NCBI GenBank assembly: GCA_024639455.1 | Contig: JAHEIH010000001.1 | Coordinates: 62,001-126,000, forward strand | DNA length: 64,000 nt | Source of the DNA: Cellvibrionales bacterium | GTDB taxonomy: Bacteria > Pseudomonadota > Gammaproteobacteria > Pseudomonadales > JAHEIH01 | Direction of reading: 5' to 3' | In this document: positions 49,754-57,680 of the stretch, piece after piece | Layout of the letters: each line of letters opens with the position of its first letter | Position numbering within the stretch: position 1 is the stretch's first letter | Position numbers and translations under genes: made by a program | The notes under the pieces: model-generated | Seen by the model: only the letters and a program-made list of their open reading frames with translations | The model's database searches: none | What the model was told of the DNA's origin: nothing

Positions 49754-49809
49754 ATGGTTCGAAAATTGCTTCCTATTTCCTACATGAAACGAATTGACGG
49801 GGTTTTGTC

Positions 49810-50595
49810 GTGAAAGTATGGGCGATCTCAAATCAAAAAGGCGGCGTGGGCAAAACGACCACAGCGGTTAGTCTAGCGGGCCTATTGGCCGAAAAGGGAC
49901 AACGTGTCCTGTTGGTCGATCTTGATCCTCACGGATCAATGACTAGCTATTTTGGTTTTGACCCTGAGGAGCCGGCGGCAGCCACCACCTATCATTTTTT
50001 CGAAATGACGTCTTCGGCCACCCGCGACCAGGTACTGGCGTGTGTCCAGCCAACCGCTGTGAAGGGTATGTCCATCGTACAGTCTTCCACTGCGTTGGCT
50101 ACACTTGAGCGGCAAATGGTCGGCAAGAGCGGTATGGGTTTGAAGGTAAGCCAGGCATTAGCGCTTATCGCTAATGATTTTGACTACGTGTTGATTGATA
50201 GCCCGCCGATTCTCGGCGTGTTGATGATCAATGCCCTGGCGGCTTGCCATACGTTACTTGTCCCTGTGCAGACAGAGTTCCTAGCAATTAAGGGCCTGGA
50301 GCGCATGTTGCGCACCTGTGAGATGGTGCTTAAATCGCAGAAAAAAAGTTTCGATTACCTCATTATTCCCACCATGTTCGACCGGCGTACGCACGCGTCG
50401 ACTGCCAGCCTGAGAGAGTTGCGCAACACCTATCCCGAGGCTATTTGGGCGGCCATGGTGCCGGTGGATACCCGTTTTAGGGATGCTAGCCAAGCCGGTG
50501 TGCCCATTTCGGTATTTGACGCCAATACTCGTGGTACAGAGGCCTACCGCTCGCTACTTAAACACCTGATAAGTGCCAAAAAGAGCGCAGTCTAA
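49810..50595 (+). CDS. ParA/MinD-like ATPase of the flagellar/chemotaxis cluster
   Basis: A 261-residue ParA-type ATPase from a GTG start. It has the deviant Walker A KGGVGKTTTAVSLAG, a Walker A' LLVDLDPHG and DYVLIDSPPILG. In Pseudomonas relatives this gene (PA1462 type, ParC/ParA-like) lies after motD and helps position chemotaxis arrays at the pole. Its stop overlaps the next ATG by one base (TAATG). It is not near oriC, so chromosome partition is unlikely. Confidence 0.9.
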   Translation: MKVWAISNQKGGVGKTTTAVSLAGLLAEKGQRVLLVDLDPHGSMTSYFGFDPEEPAAATTYHFFEMTSSATRDQVLACVQPTAVKGMSIVQSSTALATLERQMVGKSGMGLKVSQALALIANDFDYVLIDSPPILGVLMINALAACHTLLVPVQTEFLAIKGLERMLRTCEMVLKSQKKSFDYLIIPTMFDRRTHASTASLRELRNTYPEAIWAAMVPVDTRFRDASQAGVPISVFDANTRGTEAYRSLLKHLISAKKSAV

Positions 50596-51452
50596 TGTCT
50601 CTGCCGGGCGACAAAAAAAACAGTGAAGTCCTCGCGCAGTACTTCGATGTATTGTTGACCCCTCAGGAAGATTCTCCTGTTGACCTTACTGACGCCGCTG
50701 ATGAAGTTGATTTAGAAGAGGAGGGGGTTGTTGAGGCGGTGGTCGTGGTGCCGGAACCCGAAGAACCAGAACCAGAGCCAGAACCAGAGCCCCAGCAGGC
50801 ACTTGAACCCGAGCTTTATATTGCCCCTTTGGGCAGTTTGCAGATGGTCATTCCCGCCGCGCTTCCTCTAGCAGAAGAGCAGCGATTGCGTGTTCTGGCT
50901 GAGTCTATGCAAGCCCAGCTGCACGTTGATACAGAAACGGTACAGCTTACCGATGAAGCGGTTCAAGAAAATATCCAACAGGCCGATAGTTGGAGTGATG
51001 TTGGCAGACCGCACTGGGCAGAAGGCGATTTTGACTGTTTGCTGTTTGACGTACAAGGGTTGAGACTAGGTTTGCCATTGGTGAGTTTGGGCTCTATACA
51101 CCCGCTCGATTTCGATGCCATCAGTACCATGCCTGGTCAATCCCAATGTTTTTTGGGTGCCGCTACAGTACTGGGACAGCAGTTTAATGTAGTGGATACT
51201 GCGCAAATGGTCATGCCAGAGCGTGCCGATCCAGCAAAGAGTCAGCAGTATCGATATTTGGTGACGTTGGACCACTCGCGCTGGGCGCTGGCAGTCAGTG
51301 CAATAGACGTGGCTAAGCGCTTTAATCCAGAAGACGTGCACTGGCGCAGTCAGCGCACACAAAGGCCTTGGTTGGCCGGTACCATTCGAGCGCACATGGT
51401 GGCTTTGATGGATCCACGGGCCTTGGCTGAATTGTTGGTGCAGAAAAGTTAG
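50595..51452 (+). CDS. CheW-domain protein with acidic Pro/Glu linker
   Basis: A 285-residue protein matching the PA1463-type gene next to this parA in pseudomonads. Residues about 25-75 are acidic and hold a run of Glu-Pro repeats (PEPEEPEPEPEPEPQQ). The C-terminal half (about 135-285, FDCLLFDVQGLRLGLPLVSLG to RAHMVALMDPRALAELL) is a CheW-like domain. It probably links ParA to the chemosensory array. It overlaps parA by one base. Confidence 0.85.
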   Translation: MSLPGDKKNSEVLAQYFDVLLTPQEDSPVDLTDAADEVDLEEEGVVEAVVVVPEPEEPEPEPEPEPQQALEPELYIAPLGSLQMVIPAALPLAEEQRLRVLAESMQAQLHVDTETVQLTDEAVQENIQQADSWSDVGRPHWAEGDFDCLLFDVQGLRLGLPLVSLGSIHPLDFDAISTMPGQSQCFLGAATVLGQQFNVVDTAQMVMPERADPAKSQQYRYLVTLDHSRWALAVSAIDVAKRFNPEDVHWRSQRTQRPWLAGTIRAHMVALMDPRALAELLVQKS

Positions 51453-51522
51453 ACATGGCACGTTGTGTGCAAAACGGATAATGAGGATGGTTTTTTGACG
51501 CCGTCCGGAGCGAGGATAAATC

Positions 51523-52002
51523 ATGGCGAGTTCAGCTGAAAAGGTAGACGAAGATCCCATTTTGCAATGGGTGACCTTCTTGCTGGAAGGCGAGGTATAC
51601 GGCATCAATGTGATGCAGGTACAAGAAGTGTTGCGTTATTCGGATATTGCGCCCGTTCCTGGGGCGCCCACTTATGTGTTAGGGATCATTAATTTACGTG
51701 GCAACGTGGTAACGGTGATAGATACCCGTGACCGCTTTGGACTCCCACGTGCAGAAGTCACCAATAACACGCGAATCGTCATTATTGAAAGCAATGATCA
51801 CGTGGTGGGAATTCTGGTCGATGCTGTGGCGGAAGTCATCTACCTGAAGCAATCAGAGATTGAAACGGCGCCAAATGTGGGTAGTGACGAAAGCGCCAAA
51901 TTTATCCGTGGTGTGTGTAACAAAAATGACGAACTGCTTATTCTTATCGATATCGACAAAATGTTGACCGATGATGAGTGGGCAGAGGTCGACGATATTT
52001 AA
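51523..52002 (+). CDS. cheW: Chemotaxis coupling protein CheW
   Basis: Couples chemoreceptors to the CheA kinase. The 159-residue protein is a single CheW domain: WVTFLLEGEVYGINVMQVQEVLR, VPGAPTYVLGIINLRGNVVTVID and VVGILVDAVAEVIYL. A GAGCGAGGATAAATC leader precedes the ATG, 70 bases after the previous gene. No CheA, CheY, CheB or receptors are in the window. Confidence 0.95.
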   Translation: MASSAEKVDEDPILQWVTFLLEGEVYGINVMQVQEVLRYSDIAPVPGAPTYVLGIINLRGNVVTVIDTRDRFGLPRAEVTNNTRIVIIESNDHVVGILVDAVAEVIYLKQSEIETAPNVGSDESAKFIRGVCNKNDELLILIDIDKMLTDDEWAEVDDI

Positions 52003-52012
52003 AGGGTTTACC

Positions 52013-52402
52013 ATGGTGGATTACGATATGGCGATTATCGCCGGTAGTGTGTCAGCGATGCTCTTATTGGCCTTTATTGCTGGTATGGCCATCGTTCAAG
52101 TTAAGCGCGTGCAGGGGCAAGTAGATGGCCTCAAAAACGAGATGGCCGAATTCAAACGACAACTCAGCACTGTTAATAGAGGCACCATGGGGGTCGGGCA
52201 GCACCTATCGGCGCTAGAAAAACGACTTTTAAGTGGTCTCAATAAAGTTGAGCAGCAGTCGCTTAAGGAAATGAGTATGTTGAACTACGGCGACGCGACG
52301 CGCTTGATCGAACAGGGGGTGGAACCCGAAATCTTGGTCAAGCGCTGTGGAATGTCACGCGGAGAGGCCGAATTAATGTGTAAGCTTCGTCAAAGCGCTT
52401 AG
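52013..52402 (+). CDS. DUF2802 protein
   Basis: From the ATG at 52013, 129 residues: an N-terminal membrane helix ([23 protein letters not shown]), a coiled coil (about 30-75) and a C-terminal helix-turn-helix-like end ([28 protein letters not shown]). This is the DUF2802 family, last gene of the pseudomonad flagellar/chemotaxis cluster (PA1465 type). Its function is not established. Its last four bases overlap the convergent queD gene. Confidence 0.85.
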   Translation: MVDYDMAIIAGSVSAMLLLAFIAGMAIVQVKRVQGQVDGLKNEMAEFKRQLSTVNRGTMGVGQHLSALEKRLLSGLNKVEQQSLKEMSMLNYGDATRLIEQGVEPEILVKRCGMSRGEAELMCKLRQSA

Positions 52403-52761
52403 TCTTGATCACCGAAGTAGCGACAACCGCTGGTACAGGTTTCGCGAATTTCAATCATATGAAGCTGGGGTAGGCCCGGCTTCAGTTCTCGCCATATCCA
52501 ACGCGCTAGATTTTCACTGGTGGGATTCTCCAAGCCTTCAATGTCATTAAGATAGAAGTGGTCGAGTCGATCATAGATTGGTTTAAAGGCGGCCTTAATA
52601 TCGGCAAAGTCCATTACCCAGCCGGTGTCTTCACCCACCGGGCCAGACACCAAAATACGCACTCCAAACGAGTGACCGTGAAGGCGACGGCACTTGTGAC
52701 CATCGGGGACATTGGGCAAGTGGTGTGCTGCTTCAAAGTTAAAATCTTTGTACAGTTCCAT
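52399..52761 (-). CDS. queD: 6-carboxy-5,6,7,8-tetrahydropterin synthase QueD
   Basis: Second step of queuosine/7-deazaguanine synthesis. From the ATG at 52761 (GGAG 7 bases upstream) the product has 120 residues. The zinc-binding histidines are visible in NFEAAHHL and [11 protein letters not shown], with catalytic Cys in HKCRRLHG and DFADIK following. The E/H near the end ([16 protein letters not shown]) fits the family. Other queuosine genes are not in the window. Confidence 0.93.
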   Translation of the reverse strand: MELYKDFNFEAAHHLPNVPDGHKCRRLHGHSFGVRILVSGPVGEDTGWVMDFADIKAAFKPIYDRLDHFYLNDIEGLENPTSENLARWIWRELKPGLPQLHMIEIRETCTSGCRYFGDQD

Positions 52762-52799
52762 GGCAAATCTCCACGCTGAGTAGGCGCTAAATAACAAGC

Positions 52800-52825
52800 A
52801 AAAAAAAACCGCCAAGTGGCGGTTT
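52800..52825 (-). terminator. Intrinsic terminator after tRNA-Asp
   Basis: On the minus strand a 7-bp stem AACCGCC/GGCGGTT with ACTT loop is followed by an unbroken T-run (A-run at 52800-52808 on plus). It ends the tRNA-Val/tRNA-Asp transcript before queD. Confidence 0.9.
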
Positions 52826-52837
52826 CTTTATACGAAG

Positions 52838-52914
52838 TGGCGGACTGGACGGGACTCGAACCCGCGACCCCCGGCGTGACAGGCCGGTATTCTAACCAAC
52901 TGAACTACCAGTCC
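52838..52914 (-). tRNA. tRNA-Asp (GTC)
   Basis: A 77-base tRNA including an encoded CCA end. Acceptor stem GGACTGG/CCAGTCC, discriminator G, anticodon loop CTGTCAC with anticodon GTC, and T-loop GGTTCGAGTCC. It is the second gene of a minus-strand pair with tRNA-Val, 24 bases apart. Confidence 0.97.
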
Positions 52915-52938
52915 AGCTTCGTATCTATCTGTGCGACT

Positions 52939-53014
52939 TGGTGGGTGGTGACGGGATCGAACCGCCGACCCTCTGCTTGTAAGGCAGATGCTCTCCCAGC
53001 TGAGCTAACCACCC
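52939..53014 (-). tRNA. tRNA-Val (TAC)
   Basis: A 76-base tRNA including an encoded CCA end. Acceptor stem GGGTGGT/ACCACCC, anticodon loop CTTACAA with anticodon TAC, and T-loop GGTTCGATCCC. It is first in the transcript, followed by tRNA-Asp, the common valT-aspT-like order. Confidence 0.97.
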
Positions 53015-53037
53015 GGTGTGTCGTCCAGATGCCGCGC

Positions 53038-53065
53038 ATTCTACAGCAATCCGATTTTCTGTCAA
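53038..53065 (-). promoter_or_regulatory. Strong promoter of the tRNA-Val/tRNA-Asp operon
   Basis: On the minus strand: TTGACA (53060-53065), 16-base spacer, TAGAAT (53038-53043), then a GC-rich discriminator (GCGCGGC) usual at stringently controlled stable-RNA promoters. Just upstream are A/T tracts (T8-A9 at 53080-53096, T9 at 53102-53110), which fit an UP element. Confidence 0.85.
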
Positions 53066-53229
53066 ACGTAAAATCACGCTTTTTTTTAAAAAAAAAGGAC
53101 ATTTTTTTTTCGGCTGCATATTTAATCATCAATATGGTTTTATTTTGATCAACACAGGGTGGTTTGGACGTGGCCGAAGATGAAAAATCTTTGCTATGCT
53201 CCAACTAGGAAAGAATAAAGCGAGACGCT

Positions 53230-54708
53230 ATGACGCGTACCATCATTTTTTTAGCCATTTTTTGGCCTGTTGTCGCCAGTGCCCAGACCGATGGCACCGA
53301 GCAAAAAGTTTTTTTTATGACGGAAATGTTACTTACCGCGATTGTTTGTCTTGTGGTGCTAGCAATTGTTCTGCACCGCAGTCGAGCCAAGCATCAAATG
53401 GCTGAGGCCGAATTAGAACAAGCGCGAAAGGAACTGCAATTTCTTGTTGTTCAACGTACCCGTCGTCTACATGAATTAAACCAAGCGCTGCAAAATGAAA
53501 TCCGCTTGCAGGATCACACTTCGCGTAGTTTGCAATCCGCCAATGATTTACTCGACAGTATCCTCACGTGCATGCCTTCTATGTTGGTGGCCGTCACACC
53601 CGATGGTTCGGTGACACATTGGAATAAAGCCAGTGAGTTACTCACCGGGATCGATGTAGCTATCGCACTTGGTAAGAATTTGCTGGAGTTGTGTCCCGAT
53701 TTGCCTGTCAGCTGGTCTACGATTCAAGACACGATTGCTTGTTTGGTGCCCTGTACCGAAGAGGGCGTTGCGTGGAAGGGTATCTACTGCGATGTCGCCG
53801 TTTATCCTCTACTGGGTAGCGTTGCCAAGGGGGCTGTGCTACGTATCGATGATGTCACTACGCGAACGACGGTAGAGACCATGCTTATTCACAACGAAAA
53901 AATGATGTCGCTCGGCGAGATGGCAGCAGGCACTGCCCATGAGGTCAATAATCCGTTAGCGACCATATTACAGAATGTACAAAACGCTGAGCGCCGACTC
54001 TTTGGTCGTTTAAAGGGCAATACCAATGCGGCAGATAAGGTGGGGTTGGATTGGCATTTAATGCAAGCTTATTTAGAAGAGCGCGACATTCGTCGTATGT
54101 TTAACGATATTCGTGACGCTGGCGAACGCGCGACCGAAATCGTCACCAATATGCTAGCGTTTTCGCGTCGTTCTTGCAGCGATCAAGAAGATATAGATCT
54201 ATGTGAGTTGGTTAACAATACTATTATTCTCGCTCGCCAAAATACCGCAGCAAAGGGCAAAGGCCGCGACAAGGTCAAGTTGCAAACTACATTTGAAGAT
54301 AGCCCCGTGGTGGTGCAATGCTTGGCGACGGAAATTCAGCAGGTGCTGTTGAACTTGATCACCAATGCTGAGCAGGCTCTGCAGGGTTTTGAGCCTAAGG
54401 AGGGGCGACGTTCGATCACCATTAATGTGCGAGCGGATAAAGAAACAGCCACCCTTGAAGTACAAGACAATGGCCCAGGCATTTCCGCAGAACTTCGCCG
54501 TCACGTGTTTGAACCATTCTACACCACCAAGAAGGTTGGGCACGGTACCGGCTTGGGCCTGTCGGTGTCCTACTTTATTATCACTAAACACCACGGCGGC
54601 ACTATTACCTTAGAGCCCGCTAGAGGCGGTGGTTGTCTGTTTATCGTTACCTTGCCTAGGCATCAAACTACCCCCCAAACCTTGGAGAACTCACCCCATG
54701 TTAGCTGA
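53230..54708 (+). CDS. PAS-domain sensor histidine kinase
   Basis: A 492-residue membrane kinase. In order: N-terminal signal/helix (MTRTIIFLAIFWPVVASAQ), a second helix (about 32-52), a coiled coil (about 55-100), a PAS domain (about 105-210, SILTCMPSMLVAVTPDGSVTHWN), a HisKA region with phosphoacceptor His237 in GTAHEVNNPLAT, and an HATPase domain with N-box (LLNLITNAEQAL), DNGPG and GTGLGLSVS. No response regulator adjoins it. Its last 11 bases overlap the Kef-type transporter start. Confidence 0.9.
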   Translation: MTRTIIFLAIFWPVVASAQTDGTEQKVFFMTEMLLTAIVCLVVLAIVLHRSRAKHQMAEAELEQARKELQFLVVQRTRRLHELNQALQNEIRLQDHTSRSLQSANDLLDSILTCMPSMLVAVTPDGSVTHWNKASELLTGIDVAIALGKNLLELCPDLPVSWSTIQDTIACLVPCTEEGVAWKGIYCDVAVYPLLGSVAKGAVLRIDDVTTRTTVETMLIHNEKMMSLGEMAAGTAHEVNNPLATILQNVQNAERRLFGRLKGNTNAADKVGLDWHLMQAYLEERDIRRMFNDIRDAGERATEIVTNMLAFSRRSCSDQEDIDLCELVNNTIILARQNTAAKGKGRDKVKLQTTFEDSPVVVQCLATEIQQVLLNLITNAEQALQGFEPKEGRRSITINVRADKETATLEVQDNGPGISAELRRHVFEPFYTTKKVGHGTGLGLSVSYFIITKHHGGTITLEPARGGGCLFIVTLPRHQTTPQTLENSPHVS

Positions 54709-56293
54709 ATGGATCAATGCCGGCGGAGATATAAGTTGGATCCTCTTTGCCTTTATGACCGGTTTTATTGCTAGTCGTATGGGGTTGCCCCCGCTGATTG
54801 GTTATTTGGTGAGCGGATTCGCCTTGTCGGCCATTGATGTTAAAGGCGGCGCCATGATTGAGCATCTGGCGGAGATCGGGGTCACGCTGTTGCTCTTTAG
54901 TATTGGTCTTAAATTAAAGTTGAAAAGTCTTTTACAGCCCGAAATTTGGGGAGTCACACTTGCCAACACGGTCTTAATCATGCTGGTCGTAATGGCCGCG
55001 TTGATGACTTTGGCCGGTATGGGAATGCCTCTAGTGCGAGATCTCGATACCCAGTCGGCAGCCATGGTGGCCTTTGCACTAAGTTTTTCCAGCACAGTTT
55101 TCGTGGTAAAAGTGCTTGAGGCGCGTGGCGAAATAAAATCGGTACACGGTGGTATCGCGATCGGCATTCTCGTGATGCAAGATGTTCTAGCGGTAGTATT
55201 CTTGGCTTTCAGCGCGGGCTACGTGCCGAGTATCTGGGCTGTGGTATTGTTTTTGTTGATACCATTACGCGGCCAATTTCACCGGTTGCTGGATCGGGTA
55301 GGGCACGGCGAATTGTTGCTGTTACTGGGGTTCAGTTTGTCTCTTGGTGGTGCGCTATTGTTTGAAAGTGTGGGCGTCAAAGGTGACCTTGGCGCACTCA
55401 TTATGGGGATGCTATTCGCTAGCCATGCCCGAGCAACGGAATTTGCTAAATCGATGCTGGGCTTTAAAGATATTTTCCTGGTGGGCTTTTTTCTCAGTGT
55501 TGGACTCTCCGGTCAATTTAGTATGGATGCCCTGTCAGTGGCACTGGTGTTGTTGCCGCTACTTGTCGCCAAGGTGGTGCTGTTTTTCTTATTGTTTGTG
55601 GGGTCTAAGCTGCGTGCCCGCAATGCTCTTTTGGCGAGTGTCAGCTTAACCAATTTCAGTGAATTTGGTTTGATTGTTGTCGCGGTTTGCGTGAGCAAGG
55701 GCTGGCTAGCCAGTGATTGGCTGGTGGTGGTCGCCATTGTGCTGGCGCTTTCCTTCTTGGTGATGTCACCCTTCAATGCGCATCAAAACCGTCTTTATCA
55801 GGCGCGTGCTGCGTTTTGGCGCACGTTTGAACGGGAGGTTAAATTGCCTTGGGATAACGCCATCGACCTGGCCGGGATGCGGGTGGCCGTTTTCGGTATG
55901 GGGCGAGTGGGCAGTGGCGCTTACAGCAAAATGGTGGAGGTGTACGGGGATTCAGTGGTCGGTTTTGATTACGACCCAGACACGGTGGCGCGTCAGCGCA
56001 ATAATGGCTGCCGCGTCATGCAAGGGAATCCCGCCGATGCGGACTTTTGGGAAAAAGTGGAGAGTTACCACAACGTAGAACTGGTATTGCTCGCTACGCC
56101 CAATGTCGAAGCTAACGTTGAGGCCATGGAGCAACTTAGGTTGGCGGGTTACAACGGAAGCGTCGCTGCGGTCGCGCATTTTCCAGACGAAGAAGAGGTG
56201 CTAAAAAAAGCCGGGGTCGACGCGGTGTTTAACATCTACGCCGAGGCAGGTAGTGGTTTCGCTAACCATGTGTGCGGCGTGGTCAATGCCTAA
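54698..56293 (+). CDS. Kef-type monovalent cation:proton antiporter with RCK/TrkA-N domain
   Basis: Membrane transporter of the CPA2 family, likely exchanging K+ (or Na+) for H+. From the ATG at 54698 it has 531 residues; a longer form from 54629 would run through the kinase gene. About 10-12 hydrophobic helices fill residues 10-370 (GFIASRMGLPPLIGYLVSGF, SFSSTVFVVKVLEARGE, GILVMQDVLAVVFLAFSAG). The C-terminal part is a TrkA-N domain, AVFGMGRVGSGAYSKMVEVYG, with a Rossmann motif. It overlaps the sensor kinase by 11 bases, implying coupled translation. Confidence 0.9.
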   Translation: MLAEWINAGGDISWILFAFMTGFIASRMGLPPLIGYLVSGFALSAIDVKGGAMIEHLAEIGVTLLLFSIGLKLKLKSLLQPEIWGVTLANTVLIMLVVMAALMTLAGMGMPLVRDLDTQSAAMVAFALSFSSTVFVVKVLEARGEIKSVHGGIAIGILVMQDVLAVVFLAFSAGYVPSIWAVVLFLLIPLRGQFHRLLDRVGHGELLLLLGFSLSLGGALLFESVGVKGDLGALIMGMLFASHARATEFAKSMLGFKDIFLVGFFLSVGLSGQFSMDALSVALVLLPLLVAKVVLFFLLFVGSKLRARNALLASVSLTNFSEFGLIVVAVCVSKGWLASDWLVVVAIVLALSFLVMSPFNAHQNRLYQARAAFWRTFEREVKLPWDNAIDLAGMRVAVFGMGRVGSGAYSKMVEVYGDSVVGFDYDPDTVARQRNNGCRVMQGNPADADFWEKVESYHNVELVLLATPNVEANVEAMEQLRLAGYNGSVAAVAHFPDEEEVLKKAGVDAVFNIYAEAGSGFANHVCGVVNA

Positions 56294-56295
56294 GC

Positions 56296-56859
56296 TTAGT
56301 GCAGTGCCTTTGCGGAAGGTGACTGTGGGCTCTGGTCTGAGGTAAACCACACGGGCCATTGTGGCAGTTCCCAGCTAGCTTGTTGTGCGATGCGGTGCAA
56401 AATATTGAGCCACTGCAACAAGCTATCCTGCTCAAAGGGAATGATACCCTTGCTGTTGTCCTGCATCGGAAACAATAGCAAAAATCGGTTCTGTTCAGTT
56501 TTTACATCCACCGACCTCAGCAAGTATTCAAAACTATTCGGCTGCGCGGTGACGGGCGACTCATCTTGCATTTTAGCCTGAGCACTCGACTGGGCCATGG
56601 CGAGGCGGGCCTCTTTGCTACGTTCAGCGGCTTCACCGATATTTCCCAGCCCCTGCGAGGCACGATTTTCCAACCAAGAAAACATTGGCGTGAGCACCAC
56701 ACCCAGTATGCGACGGGTAATCCAATAGACCACGATTTGATCTTCACCCGCGGCGGCCGTCAAGCGAAGACGATCTTCCTCGGCCGAGTAGGTGACGGTA
56801 ATTTTATGTAGGGTAACGGGGGCAATGGGGGTGTTTGTCATGGCTGCAGTATCGGCCAT
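56296..56859 (-). CDS. Conserved-looking protein of unknown function
   Basis: A 187-residue soluble protein I do not recognise. The start is TLHKITVTYSAEEDRLRLTA, a beta-strand-rich segment; a helical, alanine-rich centre (about 70-100) follows and then a second beta-rich part (LLRSVDVKTEQNRFLLLFP). It has no signal peptide or membrane helix. Its ATG overlaps the stop of the hydrolase gene by one base, so the two are almost surely made together. Confidence 0.7.
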   Translation of the reverse strand: MADTAAMTNTPIAPVTLHKITVTYSAEEDRLRLTAAAGEDQIVVYWITRRILGVVLTPMFSWLENRASQGLGNIGEAAERSKEARLAMAQSSAQAKMQDESPVTAQPNSFEYLLRSVDVKTEQNRFLLLFPMQDNSKGIIPFEQDSLLQWLNILHRIAQQASWELPQWPVWFTSDQSPQSPSAKALH

Positions 56860-57629
56860 TATCGATGTTGTCGCAATGCTTGCGCGACAAGTTTGTGTAG
56901 GGTGTCTAGGATGGTGGCCAGGCTGGAGGTATCACTTAAACGATGGCCGCCCTGAGGACGTAAAACTAGCTCGCAAGGCGCTCCGTGCCAGTGTTCTTGC
57001 AACACTTGCGAACGTTGCCACGGTATGTCTTGATCATCTCTGGCATGGATGAGCGTCAGGGGAATATGTAGGTTGATAGCGCCATCTAATACTCGGTGCT
57101 GGCTGCCGCTATCGAGTAGCATCTTGTAGAGCAGTAACGGGTCGTTAAAATCGGGGTTGTGCAGACCAATAACCCCTTCACTCGCCAGTACCAGCTGTTG
57201 CTCCTCGCTAAGCCCGTGCGCCAGTTTGTAGTCCGTCATGTCTGGCGCCGACGCCAACCCAAGGCATTGAATGATGCGTTCGCGACGCGCTAGCGCAATG
57301 AGAACCATGAGCCAACCTCCCATCGATGAACCAACAATAACTAACGGGCCGCTGGTAATATGATCAATCAGTTGCAGGGCATCATCGCGCCAGCGCGTAA
57401 TAGTAGCAGTGGCAAAGTCCCCCTCTGATTGGCCGCAGCCACTTAGGTCAAAACGCAGAAAACCATAACCCCAGTCGCGACAGGCCCGCTCCATAGCGAT
57501 GGCTTTATCACCACGCATACTTGAGCCATAGCCGTGGCAAAATACCACGGTGGGTTCAGTGCCTGGGGCGTAGTGGTAAGCCAGTCGATAACCATGGCTA
57601 GAAGTGAAATAAGCCGGTGAGTCTTCCAT
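56859..57629 (-). CDS. Alpha/beta hydrolase, ABHD10-like
   Basis: A 256-residue alpha/beta hydrolase. Seen are VVFCHGYGSSMRGDKAIAM, the nucleophile elbow GSSMGGW, an Asp in HARDDQDIPW and the catalytic His in GGHRLSD. The layout resembles the ABHD10/palmitoyl-thioesterase branch, but no substrate can be named. It is the first gene of a two-gene minus-strand operon with the unknown 187-residue protein. A gcvP terminator lies 22 bases upstream. Confidence 0.87.
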   Translation of the reverse strand: MEDSPAYFTSSHGYRLAYHYAPGTEPTVVFCHGYGSSMRGDKAIAMERACRDWGYGFLRFDLSGCGQSEGDFATATITRWRDDALQLIDHITSGPLVIVGSSMGGWLMVLIALARRERIIQCLGLASAPDMTDYKLAHGLSEEQQLVLASEGVIGLHNPDFNDPLLLYKMLLDSGSQHRVLDGAINLHIPLTLIHARDDQDIPWQRSQVLQEHWHGAPCELVLRPQGGHRLSDTSSLATILDTLHKLVAQALRQHR

Positions 57630-57650
57630 ACAATGTATTCCCTTAAAACG

Positions 57651-57674
57651 AAAAAAGGCGCCGCTTGGCGCCTT
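57651..57674 (-). terminator. Intrinsic terminator after gcvP
   Basis: On the minus strand an 8-bp stem AAGGCGCC/GGCGCCTT with AAGC loop is followed by a T-run (A-run at 57651-57656 on plus). It lies 7 bases after the gcvP stop. Confidence 0.92.
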
Positions 57675-57680
57675 GGTAGT

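Noticed and set aside
49305-49809. Full fliG with a frameshift
   Set aside because: Only about 270 bases separate the end of FliG homology from parA, too little for the missing 250 or so residues in any frame.
49810-50595. ParA as chromosome or plasmid partition protein
   Set aside because: No ParB gene or parS-like repeats nearby; gene order is that of the flagellar/chemotaxis ParA.
53080-53110. Homopolymer tracts as phase-variation site
   Set aside because: They lie upstream of a tRNA promoter and not in a coding region or between -10 and -35; an UP element fits better.
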